Shown here: in pieces, positions 56,210 to 64,000 of the stretch
How positions within the stretch are numbered: position 1 is the first letter of the stretch
How the letters are laid out: the number at the start of each line of letters is the position of its first letter
Assembly: GCF_029714945.1 (NCBI RefSeq)
Contig: NZ_CP121634.1
Span: 5,973,001-6,037,000, forward strand
Length of the DNA stretch: 64,000 nucleotides
Origin: Bradyrhizobium sp. CIAT3101
GTDB taxonomy: Bacteria; Pseudomonadota; Alphaproteobacteria; Rhizobiales; Xanthobacteraceae
Direction: 5' to 3'
Notes under the pieces: model-generated
Seen by the model: only the letters and a program-made list of their open reading frames with translations
What the model was told of the DNA's origin: nothing
Database searches by the model: none
Position numbers and translations under genes: made by a program

Positions 56210-57679
56210 TCACAGCAGTCTTGCTCCGAAATTCCGCTCGGGATCCATGTCCGCCACGAGCCGGCCGGTCGGCTTTGCCGCCTCGCCGCCGCTCCGCGCC
56301 AGGAATTGACCGCTACCGGCGCTGGCGAGGCACTTGTCGCCGTCGACGATCACGCGGCCGCGCGAGAGCACCGACACCGGCCATCCCTTCAGCTTGCGGC
56401 CCGCAAACGGCGTGTAGCCGGCAAGATCGTGCATCATCTCGTCCGCGATGACTGTCTCGCGATTGGGATCCCAGATCGCGATATCGGCATCCGCGCCGAT
56501 CGCAATCGAGCCCTTGCGCGGATGCAGATTGTAGATCTTCGCAGGTGCCGTCGCGGTCAGCTCGACGAACTTTTCAAGGCCGAGCCGCCCCTTCGACACC
56601 ATCGCGTCGAACAGCAGCGGCAGCCGCAGCTCCAGTCCCGGCAGGCCGTTCGCGACCTGCTTGAAATTCGGATTGGGGCCGGCGCGCAGCTTGCCGGTCT
56701 CATCGTAACGATACGGCGCGTGGTCCGAAGAGATCGTCTGGAGATCGCCGAGCGACAGCGCCTGCCACAGCGCCTCCTGGTCCGAATGCGTGCGCGGCGG
56801 CGGGCTGCACATCCACTTGGCTCCCTCCACGCCGGGCTTGTCGAGATCGTTGGCCGTGAGGAACAGATATTGCGGACAAGTCTCCGCGAAAACCTTCAGC
56901 CCCTGCCCACGTGACTCGCGGATCACCTTCGCGCCCTCGGCGGTCGAGACATGGAAGATCATGATTGGCTGGTCAATCAGCGCCGCCATGCCGATCAGCC
57001 GTGCGAAGGCCTCGGCTTCCGACACACGCGCGTGGCTAACGGCGTGGTACTTCGGCATAGTGTAGCCGCGCGCAAGCAGCCGTTTCACCATCCAGGCGAT
57101 GATGCCGTGGTTCTCCGCATGGGCGCACAGCATCGCGCCGGACTGGCGAGCCGCGAGAAGAATGTCGAGCAGCGGCTCGTCGTCGACCTTAAGCCGGTCA
57201 TAAGTCATGAAGATCTTGATCGACGCGTGGCCCTGCTTCACCAGCGCGGGAATATGCTCTTCGACCGTCTCCCTGGTCGCATCCGCAACGATCATGTGAA
57301 AGGCGTAGTCGATCACGGCGCCCTTCCTGGCGAGCGCGTGATAGTCCTCGACCACTTGCGGCAACTTCATCCCGACATGCTGGGCCGCAAACGGGATCAC
57401 CGTGGTGGTGCCGCCGAAGGCCGCCGACACCGTCGCGCTCTCGAACGTGTCGGCATTCATGATGCCGGCGGCAGACAGCTGCTCGATATGCGCGTGGCTG
57501 TCGACGCCGCCTGGCAGCACCAGCTTGCCGCGTGCGTCGATCTCGCGCTTGGCCGGCGGAAGCCCGCGGCCGATGGCCGCAATGGTCTCGCCGGAGATGG
57601 CGACATCCGCCTCGAACACATCGGTGGTGGTGGCGACGCGGCCGCCGCGGATGATCAGATCGTAAGTGGGTTCAGTCAT
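56210..57679 (-). CDS. hydA: Dihydropyrimidinase/D-hydantoinase
   Basis: This 489-residue amidohydrolase has GGVDSHAHIEQ (two His ligands), HASIKIFMTYDR (the carboxylated Lys), HAENHG, IFHVSTAEG (further His ligands) and SSDHAPYRYDE (the Asp ligand). This is the binuclear metal pattern of dihydropyrimidinases and hydantoinases, which open cyclic ureides to N-carbamoyl amino acids. It lies 60 bases downstream of the carbamoylase gene and leads into the ABC genes, so uptake and hydrolysis are probably co-expressed. Allantoinase and other cyclic amidases are possible alternatives. Confidence 0.9.
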   Translation of the reverse strand: MTEPTYDLIIRGGRVATTTDVFEADVAISGETIAAIGRGLPPAKREIDARGKLVLPGGVDSHAHIEQLSAAGIMNADTFESATVSAAFGGTTTVIPFAAQHVGMKLPQVVEDYHALARKGAVIDYAFHMIVADATRETVEEHIPALVKQGHASIKIFMTYDRLKVDDEPLLDILLAARQSGAMLCAHAENHGIIAWMVKRLLARGYTMPKYHAVSHARVSEAEAFARLIGMAALIDQPIMIFHVSTAEGAKVIRESRGQGLKVFAETCPQYLFLTANDLDKPGVEGAKWMCSPPPRTHSDQEALWQALSLGDLQTISSDHAPYRYDETGKLRAGPNPNFKQVANGLPGLELRLPLLFDAMVSKGRLGLEKFVELTATAPAKIYNLHPRKGSIAIGADADIAIWDPNRETVIADEMMHDLAGYTPFAGRKLKGWPVSVLSRGRVIVDGDKCLASAGSGQFLARSGGEAAKPTGRLVADMDPERNFGARLL

Positions 57680-57739
57680 GAGGCACTCCGTGATAGGCCT
57701 GAGCGAAATGATTGCCGGTTTGCAGAGCGACCATCGGCA

Positions 57740-58669
57740 TCATTTCTCCGGCGGCACCGCGCCGGTACGGCTGGTGATCAGGCCGTAATGCTCGATGCGG
57801 CGGTGCTGTGCAAAGTTGAAGATCGTGGTTTTGCCGAAGGCGGTGGCATCGAGGTCGCATGGGTAGACCAAGAGCTCGTCCTCTTCGGTCCTCGCTTCGA
57901 CAACGATCTCGCCGTTGGGATCGACGATCAGACTGCCGCCAAACAATGCGTGGCCGTCCTCGACGCCCGCCTTGGCCACCGCGACCACCCAAGTCGCGTT
58001 CTGATACGCGCCGGCCTGCACGGAGAGGCGATTGTGAAACAGGCGCTTCTCGACGCCCTCTTCGCTTCGCTCCGCATTCACCGACGGCGTGTTGTAACCG
58101 ATCAGCACCATCTCGACGCCTTGCAAGCCCATGACGCGATAGGTCTCCGGCCAGCGGCGGTCGTTGCAGATCGCCATGCCGATGATGCCGCCCAGCTCGC
58201 GCCAGACATTGAAGCCGAGATCGCCCGGCTCGAAATAGCGCTTCTCCAGATGCTGGTGCGACCGATGCGTCTCATATTCCACATGGCCTGGCAGATGGAC
58301 CTTGCGGTATTTCCCGACGATCTTGCCGGCCTTGTCGGTCAGAACGGCCGTGTTGAAGTGGTGGCCATCGGGCGTCAGCTCGGCATAGCCGAAATTCATC
58401 GCCATCTGGTGCTGCGCGGCGCGTTCGAACAGCGGCCTGGTCGCTGCGTTCGGCATTTCACGCTCGAACCAGCTGTCAAAGTCGGCGCGGTCCTCCGCGT
58501 ACCAGCGCGGGAAGAACGTCGTCAGCGCCAATTCCGGATAGACGATCAGATCCGCGCCTTTTGCTTTCGCCTCGTCCATCAGCGCGATCATGCGCTTGAC
58601 CACCGCCTCGCGGCTGTCGGCCTTCTGAATCGGACCCATCTGGGCGGCGGCAACTGTGACGATACGCAT
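57740..58669 (-). CDS. N-carbamoyl-D-amino acid hydrolase-like nitrilase-superfamily amidase
   Basis: This 309-residue protein shows the Glu-Lys-Cys triad: Glu46 in YPELALTTFFPRWY, Lys123 in YRKVHLPGH and Cys168 in AICNDRRWPE. TTFFPRW and LIGYNTP are typical of D-carbamoylases and separate them from beta-ureidopropionases and nitrilases. It would release the amino acid, CO2 and ammonia from the hydantoinase product. It is the first gene of the hydantoinase/ABC operon; the next gene starts 60 bases on. Confidence 0.9.
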   Translation of the reverse strand: MRIVTVAAAQMGPIQKADSREAVVKRMIALMDEAKAKGADLIVYPELALTTFFPRWYAEDRADFDSWFEREMPNAATRPLFERAAQHQMAMNFGYAELTPDGHHFNTAVLTDKAGKIVGKYRKVHLPGHVEYETHRSHQHLEKRYFEPGDLGFNVWRELGGIIGMAICNDRRWPETYRVMGLQGVEMVLIGYNTPSVNAERSEEGVEKRLFHNRLSVQAGAYQNATWVVAVAKAGVEDGHALFGGSLIVDPNGEIVVEARTEEDELLVYPCDLDATAFGKTTIFNFAQHRRIEHYGLITSRTGAVPPEK

Positions 58670-59315
58670 CAGCGATGTCCTGATTTCTTGACGACTTTTT
58701 TGGCGAGGCTGGCGATCGCAGCTTCAATGGCGGGGCGGCGCGCGCAGCATAACGCGGCCCCGCGCCGTTTTTCCACCCAAGCAGCTTTCGTGCCGTTCTG
58801 TCACATCGTCCCTCCTGCTCGGCGGCCATATTGCCCGCGAAGTGGGCACGCGAATGTGGGAAGCCCACGCGAGAAACGTGCGGCGCACCACGGATTTTTC
58901 CGCGCAAATCGTCACATCCGCTGCACTGCAATCGGAGTCCTTGGAATCGTCTGTATAATTTGCAGGCGTCAAGCGGCCGTGCGGGGTCGCCGGATGCCTA
59001 CGAGCTATGCACAGCGGTCAGCTCAGCCCCCCGGTTCTACGCCCCATCGCCAAAATGCTCCGCAAAGTTACGACCACCGATTTTGGATGGATCGGGATGG
59101 GCGACATAACGATAAATCCGAATTTCGGCAAATTGGAATACTCTGAGTGCGCGGAGCGGCCACGCTCGCAGCGACGGCGCGCGGAACGACATCAAGATGA
59201 TATAATTCGTCAACGCGCTGCGACGGCGGAACTCTGGCATTCGCTCCTGGTTGATGGTCTAAGCACCCACCCTCCCCGCGATCGCGCGCTTCGTTCCCCT
59301 CCCGGAGTTTCACCG
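58670..59315. other. Divergent intergenic region between the carbamoylase and MFS genes
   Basis: This 646-base stretch has no convincing gene. It must hold the promoter of the hydantoinase/ABC operon (minus) and of the MFS gene (plus). Two TATAAT hexamers occur at 58954 and 59201, but neither has a good -35 box at normal spacing. GTGGGC and GCCCAC form a loose inverted repeat near 58837-58863. Confidence 0.5.
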
Positions 59316-60449
59316 ATGACTTCAGCCGACCGGCCGGCGACGCGGCTCGCCACGCGCCTCTCGTTCCTGGTCGCCGGCTTCGGGCTCGCCTGCTGGGCGC
59401 CGCTGGTGCCGTTCGCGAAGGAGCGGCTCGCGGTTGATGACGCGGTCCTAGGCTTGCTGCTGCTCAGCCTCGGCATCGGCTCGGTGGTCGCGATGCTCGC
59501 AACCGGCATCTTGAGCGCACACTACGGCACCAAGCCTATCATCATCGGCGGCGGAATCGGCCTCGCCCTCGTCTTGCCGCTGTTGGTCATCGCCGGTACG
59601 CCCATGACATTGGCGCTGGCGCTCCTCGCCTTCGGCGCGGCGCTCGGCTCCATCGACGTCGCCATGAACATCCATGCCGTCGAGGTCGAACGCGCGGCGA
59701 ACGAGCCGCTGATGTCGGGCTTTCATGCGCTCTTCAGCATTGGCGGATTCGCCGGATCCGCGGTGATGACGGCCCTGCTGTCGTTTCATCTTGGACCGCT
59801 CGCGAGCGCCTCGATCTGCTCCGTGCTGATGCTGATCGCGATGGCCCTCGCCTGGCCGCGCCTGCTGCGCAGGGTACAGGCGCAGGAGGGACCGCTGTTC
59901 GTGTTGCCGCATGGCATCGTGCTGTTGCTGGCGCTGCTGGCGGCCATCACCTTCCTGATCGAAGGCGCGATGCTTGACTGGGGCGCGCTGCTCGTCATCG
60001 GCACGGGCCTCGTCAGCGAGGCGCAGGGCGGGATCGGTTACATCGTGTTCTCGATCGCAATGACCGTCGGCCGGCTCGGCGGTGACGTCGTCGTCGCACG
60101 CATCGGCGATCGCATCACGCTGGTCGGAGGAAGCCTGCTTGCCGTCGCGGGCCTCGCCGTGCTGTTGCTCGCACCGAGCAAGGCCATTGCCATCGCCGGT
60201 TTCCTGCTCATCGGCCTCGGCGCCTCGAACCTCGTGCCGATATTGTTCCGCGGTGCGGCGACGCAGACCGCGATGCCCACGGGGCTCGCAGTGGCGTCGA
60301 TCACCACCGCCGGCTATGCCGGTGTTCTGCTTGGCCCCGCCGGCATCGGTTTTATCGCCCACGCCGCCGGACTCCCGATGGCGTTCTGGATGCTCGCTGC
60401 ACTGATGTGTGTCGTCACGCTGTCAGCGCGCGCCGTGACCACAAAATAG
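59316..60449 (+). CDS. MFS transporter (FucP/YbjJ-like)
   Basis: This 377-residue protein has about 12 hydrophobic segments. It starts ATRLSFLVAGFGLACWAPLVPFAKERL and contains GSIDVAMNIHAVEVERAANEPLMSGFHALFSIGGFAG, typical of the sugar-transporter-related MFS group with YbjJ. ATG 59316 follows GGAG eight bases upstream. It is divergent from the D-carbamoylase operon and convergent with a second hydantoinase gene, so it may import or export a related ureide or amino acid. The substrate is not evident. Confidence 0.88.
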   Translation: MTSADRPATRLATRLSFLVAGFGLACWAPLVPFAKERLAVDDAVLGLLLLSLGIGSVVAMLATGILSAHYGTKPIIIGGGIGLALVLPLLVIAGTPMTLALALLAFGAALGSIDVAMNIHAVEVERAANEPLMSGFHALFSIGGFAGSAVMTALLSFHLGPLASASICSVLMLIAMALAWPRLLRRVQAQEGPLFVLPHGIVLLLALLAAITFLIEGAMLDWGALLVIGTGLVSEAQGGIGYIVFSIAMTVGRLGGDVVVARIGDRITLVGGSLLAVAGLAVLLLAPSKAIAIAGFLLIGLGASNLVPILFRGAATQTAMPTGLAVASITTAGYAGVLLGPAGIGFIAHAAGLPMAFWMLAALMCVVTLSARAVTTK

Positions 60450-60471
60450 CACAGCGCGCGACCGCCTGCCG

Positions 60472-61881
60472 TCACACGAGGCTGGACTTGCCACGGCTCA
60501 GGATCTCGCCCGCGCCCTTGCCGCCGACGATCCTGCCCTGCGCGTACACCACCCGCCCGCGTGCGATCGTCGTGACCGGCCAGCCGGTGACATCAAAACC
60601 CTCCCAGGGCGTGTAGTCGGAGCCGTGGTGCAGGTCGGCCTGCCGAATCGGCTTCGTGAGCTTCGGGTCCCACAACACGATGTCGGCGTCGAAGCCTACA
60701 CCGATCGAGCCCTTCCGCGGATAGAGGCCGTAGATGCGCGCGTGGTTGGTCGCGGTCAGTTCGACGAACTTCTGCAGCGTGATACGTCCCTTCGAGACGC
60801 CCTCGGAAAACAGGATCGGCAGCCGTGTCTCGACGCCGGGGATGCCGTTCGGCACCCAGCGAAACGAGGTACGTGAATTCGGCGTCAGCTTGCCCTTGGG
60901 ATCGTCGTAGCGGAATGGGCAGTGGTCGGACGAAAAGGTCTGGAATACGCCCGACGTGATGCCTTCCCAGATCGCCTGCTGGCTCTCGACATCGCGCGGC
61001 GGCGGAGAGCACACGTACTTCGCGCCCGTGATGTCCATGTTCAGCCCCTTCATGTCGTCGGCCGTCAGCGTGATGTATTGCGGGCAGGTCTCCGCATGCA
61101 CCGGCAGGCCGCGCTGCTGGGCCCACCGGATCTGCTCCATCGCCTCGCGCCCCGAGACATGAACGATCATGATGGGAACGCCGATCACCTCGGCGTGGCT
61201 GATGGCGCGATGCGTCGCCTCGCGTTCGACGGCCTGGGGTCGCGAAGTGCCGTGATAATAGGGCGCGATGTGGCCTTCACGTTCGAGCTTGGCGGTGAGG
61301 AAACGAATGGCGTCGTAGCCCTCGCAATGGACCATCACCAGCGCCTCCTCGCGGCGCGCGACATCGAACACTTCGAGCAGCTGCTTGTCGTTGAGCACGA
61401 GGTCATCATAGGTCATGAAGACCTTGAACGAGGTGTAGCCGTCCTTGACCAGCGCCGGCAGCTCCTGCCCGAGCACGACGGCGGTCGGGTCGGAGATGAT
61501 GAGGTGGAAGGCGGTGTCGATGTAGCACTCGCCTTCCGCGAGCTTGCGGTAGTTTTCGACGCAGGTGCGCAGCGACGTCCCTTTCTCCTGGAGCGCAAAG
61601 GGCAACACCATGGTGTTGCCGCCGGCCGCGGCTGCCCGTGTCGCCGAGGCAAAATCGTCGGCCATCACGACGTCGGGGCCCTGGGCCTGCGAGATGTGGA
61701 CGTGGCTGTCGATGCCGCCTGGCAGCGCCAGCAATCCCGACGCGTCGATTTCGCGCGCCGCACCTTCGAGATGATCGGCAATGGCGACGATCCGGCCGTC
61801 GCGAATGCCGATATCGGCACGAAACTCGTCGCTGGCCGTCACGATGGTGCCGCCGCGAATGGCGAGATCGAGCTGCGTCAC
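60472..61881 (-). CDS. hydA: Dihydropyrimidinase/hydantoinase, second copy
   Basis: This 469-residue protein has the same binuclear amidohydrolase pattern as the copy at 56210: GGIDSHVHISQ, TSFKVFMTYDD (carboxylated Lys), VHCEGYD, IVHVSGRE and SSDHCPFRYDD. The two copies differ in many positions, so they probably have different substrate ranges. The start is GTG 61881, preceded by GGAG; GTG 61896 would overlap the stop of the racemase-family gene (GTGA). It is in an operon downstream of that gene. Confidence 0.9.
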   Translation of the reverse strand: MTQLDLAIRGGTIVTASDEFRADIGIRDGRIVAIADHLEGAAREIDASGLLALPGGIDSHVHISQAQGPDVVMADDFASATRAAAAGGNTMVLPFALQEKGTSLRTCVENYRKLAEGECYIDTAFHLIISDPTAVVLGQELPALVKDGYTSFKVFMTYDDLVLNDKQLLEVFDVARREEALVMVHCEGYDAIRFLTAKLEREGHIAPYYHGTSRPQAVEREATHRAISHAEVIGVPIMIVHVSGREAMEQIRWAQQRGLPVHAETCPQYITLTADDMKGLNMDITGAKYVCSPPPRDVESQQAIWEGITSGVFQTFSSDHCPFRYDDPKGKLTPNSRTSFRWVPNGIPGVETRLPILFSEGVSKGRITLQKFVELTATNHARIYGLYPRKGSIGVGFDADIVLWDPKLTKPIRQADLHHGSDYTPWEGFDVTGWPVTTIARGRVVYAQGRIVGGKGAGEILSRGKSSLV

Positions 61882-61892
61882 TGGTGTCTCCG

Positions 61893-62633
61893 TCACTTCA
61901 TCATTGTTGAGGTCTGGAATATCCGTCCCCACGGCGCAAGCGCTGCGATGTCGCCGCCGGCGAGGCTGAGGCTTCGCCACAGCGTGACCGCAACGGAGTC
62001 GAGCACGGCAATATCGAGCTCCCGTTCGAGCGGAGCCGCAAGCGCGGCGCCATCGAGGTTGGTGCAGAGGATGACGATTGCGTCGGCGCCCTCCGCCGCC
62101 ACGGCGCGGATCATGTCGGAGATCGTCGCGGGCGCGACCTCGCCGAAGGAGAAATTGTCGCGCAGGCCGAGGTGCCGCTCGGCATGCGGCGCAATGCCCT
62201 CTTCGGCCCAGACATCGGCGATGCGCCGCTGCACGTCATCGGTATAGGGCGAGACCAGACCGACACGTTTGGTGCGAAGTGCGCGGGCGGCATCGATGCA
62301 GGCGAGCGTCGAGGTCGTCGCCGGCACGCTGGTGCGCGCCGCGATGGCCTGGCAAAGGCTCCTGTCGCGACCGATGCCGAGCCAGCTCGCCGACGTACCG
62401 TTCCAGGCAATCGCGTCGACCTTGGCATCGGCCAGCAGGTCGGCGGCCGGCAGCATCACCGAGGCATCGAACTGGCTCAGCGCTGCTGCGTCGAGCGCGA
62501 TCTCGGTGACGCGGAAACGGGAGAAGTGCGCGGTAATGCCGTCAACGCCGTGCAGCATGGCGCAGGTCGCAGGCTCCAGCACCGAATTGGAGGACGGCGT
62601 GATCATCCCGAGACGCTTGCGCAGGACTGACAT
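61893..62633 (-). CDS. Asp/Glu racemase-superfamily protein, arylmalonate decarboxylase/maleate isomerase-like
   Basis: This 246-residue protein starts LGMITPSSNSVLEP, as do AMDase and maleate isomerases. It has GTS at residues 79-81 (AWNGTSASWLG) in place of the N-terminal Cys found in racemases, and one Cys at 190 (ILCTNLDG) at the C-terminal catalytic position. This is the single-Cys pattern of arylmalonate decarboxylase. It is coupled with the hydantoinase gene downstream. Hydantoin racemases belong to the same superfamily but use two Cys, so a standard racemase is unlikely. Confidence 0.82.
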   Translation of the reverse strand: MSVLRKRLGMITPSSNSVLEPATCAMLHGVDGITAHFSRFRVTEIALDAAALSQFDASVMLPAADLLADAKVDAIAWNGTSASWLGIGRDRSLCQAIAARTSVPATTSTLACIDAARALRTKRVGLVSPYTDDVQRRIADVWAEEGIAPHAERHLGLRDNFSFGEVAPATISDMIRAVAAEGADAIVILCTNLDGAALAAPLERELDIAVLDSVAVTLWRSLSLAGGDIAALAPWGRIFQTSTMMK

Positions 62634-62759
62634 CGATCGCGATTACTCCGTTGCCACGACGCGCGCGGCTGCGCCCCCCGGAAAGGATCATCCTCGGCCC
62701 TTGGCGCCTGCGCAACCCGCAATTTTTGCAGGCTGCATGTCATCTGTTCGCCAGGCGTT

Positions 62760-63992
62760 TCAGGCGGTAAAGGTCGCCCGCAAACGCCGCCAGCCGATCA
62801 CGACGCCGGTGACGGAAAACACCAGGCCAAGCGCGCAAAGCCCGACGATCAGGACATCGCGCAGGCGCGGATGCGCCATGAGAACCGGGAAATCGAGCGT
62901 GTGCAGCGCGCTGTAGAACCAGCGATAGGCCCGCCGCGAGGCATTCAGCCGTTGCAACACGCTGCCGTCGGCGCCGTCGATGTCGAACCAGAGATCACCG
63001 CAGCGGGAACGGTAGGCGGGCGCGCCGGGAACGATGGACTGCGCGGGATAGTCATCGTGATCTGCGACAAGGAACGCCGCGCCGCAGTCGGCCGCCAGGC
63101 GCGTCGTCAGGCTGAGAACGTCCTGCTCATCAACGAACGCCATCTTCCGATCGCGGGCTGGCTCGCCGCCCTTCATCAAGGTCTGACTGTCAAGGCCGGT
63201 CCGGTCGCGCCGAAACACCGCTCCGTTGAAAGCAAACCATTCGATTTCGAGGACTGATGGCAACAAGCGCCGCTGATCAACTGATGGAGCCGTGCGCCAG
63301 TCGGGCACGGCATTTGTCACGGCGGCCTCGGCCGGGGTCAACTGCCCGCGCGAAAACAGCCGGCCGTGATCCATCGAGAGCCAGCCACTGAAAATCCAGG
63401 TCAGCACGAAAACGGTCGAGACGAGCCCGATGATATGATGCAGGGCGTGCCAGCCGCGATAAGGCGACGAGATCCGGCGGCCTTGAATCCTGATCCTGAC
63501 GACACCGAGCACCGCCCCCAGCACCGCCGCGATCAAGGCCACCAGCGACAGTGTCGAGACGACCTGGTCCCACAGCGGCCAATTGCTCCTGAGAACCGTC
63601 GGATAGATCCAGTGCACGACACTGCCGACCCAATTCCATCCACGCTCGCCGCGGCTCGTATCCAGCACGACTTCGCCGGTGCGCGACGAGACATAGATCT
63701 CGGTCCCGGCCGCATCGCGGAGAGCTATGCGGAACAGGGGCCGGTGGCGATCGAAACCGTTCGGCACGCTCCATTGGTCGTAATCAGCACGCGCAGCTAT
63801 CCCGGCCCGCGCGGCATCGAGCCCACGGCTGCGGGCATGGTCTTGCGCAATGGCGAGCGCGAGATCGGGAAATTCCACCGATGCGTCCGTCCCGTCTGAC
63901 GCATGGACCGCCCGCACGCGCGATGGACCCGACACGACGTAGACCGGCCCGTCGCTGCGCCGGATCAGGCGAACGCGGATGGCGTCGCTCAT
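62760..63992 (-). CDS. PepSY-domain membrane protein (start possibly beyond window)
   Basis: The visible part is 410 residues. A PepSY-like domain (GTEIYVSSRTGEVVLDTS) is followed by a His- and Trp-rich membrane segment (WVGSVVHWIYPTVLRSNWPLWDQVVSTLSLVALIAAVLGAV), then HALHHIIGLVSTVFVLTWIFSGWLSM and a last segment near the C-terminus. PepSY-TM proteins often act with siderophore or iron uptake and metal reduction. The frame stays open to the window edge, and full-length relatives have an additional N-terminal membrane segment, so ATG 63992 may not be the true start. Confidence 0.8.
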   Translation of the reverse strand: MSDAIRVRLIRRSDGPVYVVSGPSRVRAVHASDGTDASVEFPDLALAIAQDHARSRGLDAARAGIAARADYDQWSVPNGFDRHRPLFRIALRDAAGTEIYVSSRTGEVVLDTSRGERGWNWVGSVVHWIYPTVLRSNWPLWDQVVSTLSLVALIAAVLGAVLGVVRIRIQGRRISSPYRGWHALHHIIGLVSTVFVLTWIFSGWLSMDHGRLFSRGQLTPAEAAVTNAVPDWRTAPSVDQRRLLPSVLEIEWFAFNGAVFRRDRTGLDSQTLMKGGEPARDRKMAFVDEQDVLSLTTRLAADCGAAFLVADHDDYPAQSIVPGAPAYRSRCGDLWFDIDGADGSVLQRLNASRRAYRWFYSALHTLDFPVLMAHPRLRDVLIVGLCALGLVFSVTGVVIGWRRLRATFTA

Positions 63993-64000
63993 CCTGCTGG

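Noticed and set aside
56951..59146. Plus-strand reading frame of 731 codons opposite the hydantoinase and carbamoylase genes
   Set aside because: It is a GC-driven shadow of two well-supported enzymes, with no domain of its own.
58954..59206. TATAAT hexamers as promoters of the divergent region
   Set aside because: Neither has a recognisable -35 hexamer at 16-18 bases and the expected sigma-70 pattern of alphaproteobacteria is not met.

Overview
The window is GC-rich, densely packed chromosomal DNA from an alphaproteobacterium, most like Bradyrhizobium or a close relative. I infer this from codon use, the many dipeptide-type ABC and TctC-type transport genes, a VirA-like kinase and a DUF1127 protein; I ran no search. 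I see no tRNA, rRNA, CRISPR array, insertion sequence or phage gene.

Layout. 1-7.6 kb: a plus-strand catabolic operon. It starts with a xanthine-dehydrogenase-type molybdenum hydroxylase whose large subunit is split into two polypeptides, then CoxD-like (MoxR ATPase) and CoxE-like (VWA) maturation proteins, an amidohydrolase, a metallo-beta-lactamase-fold lactonase, an SMP-30/isochorismatase fusion and an azoreductase. A TctC-type binding protein faces it. 9-16.4 kb: a large wHTH-STAND-TPR regulator (R1), an aldo/keto reductase, and an EmrAB-like efflux pair divergent from a TetR gene with a repeated putative operator. 16.4-22.3 kb: a minus-strand detoxification cluster (DUF1330, MsrA, cupin, OsmC, enoyl-CoA hydratase, epoxide hydrolase, VOC protein, HisKA_2 kinase). 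22.6-32.2 kb: two more R1-type regulators (R2, R3) enclosing two paralogous uncharacterised proteins, a DJ-1/PfpI protein, an alpha/beta hydrolase and the remnant of a second VOC gene. 32.4-40.4 kb: an AraC regulator, a VirA-like kinase overlapping a cytochrome c peroxidase, an OmpR-type response regulator and a dihaem cytochrome c. 40.6-63 kb: a glycosyltransferase, two complete dipeptide-type ABC transporters, a C45-type acyltransferase, a GntR regulator with two winged helices, an omega-aminotransferase, two hydantoinases, a D-carbamoylase-like amidase, an AMDase-like racemase-family protein, an MFS carrier and a PepSY protein.

The most interesting signal is a cis-regulatory pattern between 20.6 and 32.4 kb. 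Seven intergenic sites each consist of TAAC-headed units repeated every 10 bp, usually three units ending in TAACRVGC. Each reads in the direction of the gene whose start follows 60-140 bp downstream. The sites cover the epoxide hydrolase, VOC, kinase, both paralogous unknowns, DJ-1 and AraC genes, and they surround R2 and R3. Head-to-tail units one helical turn apart suit an OmpR/PhoB-type winged helix, which is the N-terminal domain of R1-R3. I infer a local regulon run by STAND-ATPase regulators that controls enzymes acting on reactive electrophiles. R1 and R2 also share a different conserved promoter region.

The right-hand third reads as a salvage module for cyclic ureides, amides or peptides: uptake by two ABC systems, ring opening by hydantoinases, decarbamoylation to an amino acid, and transamination.
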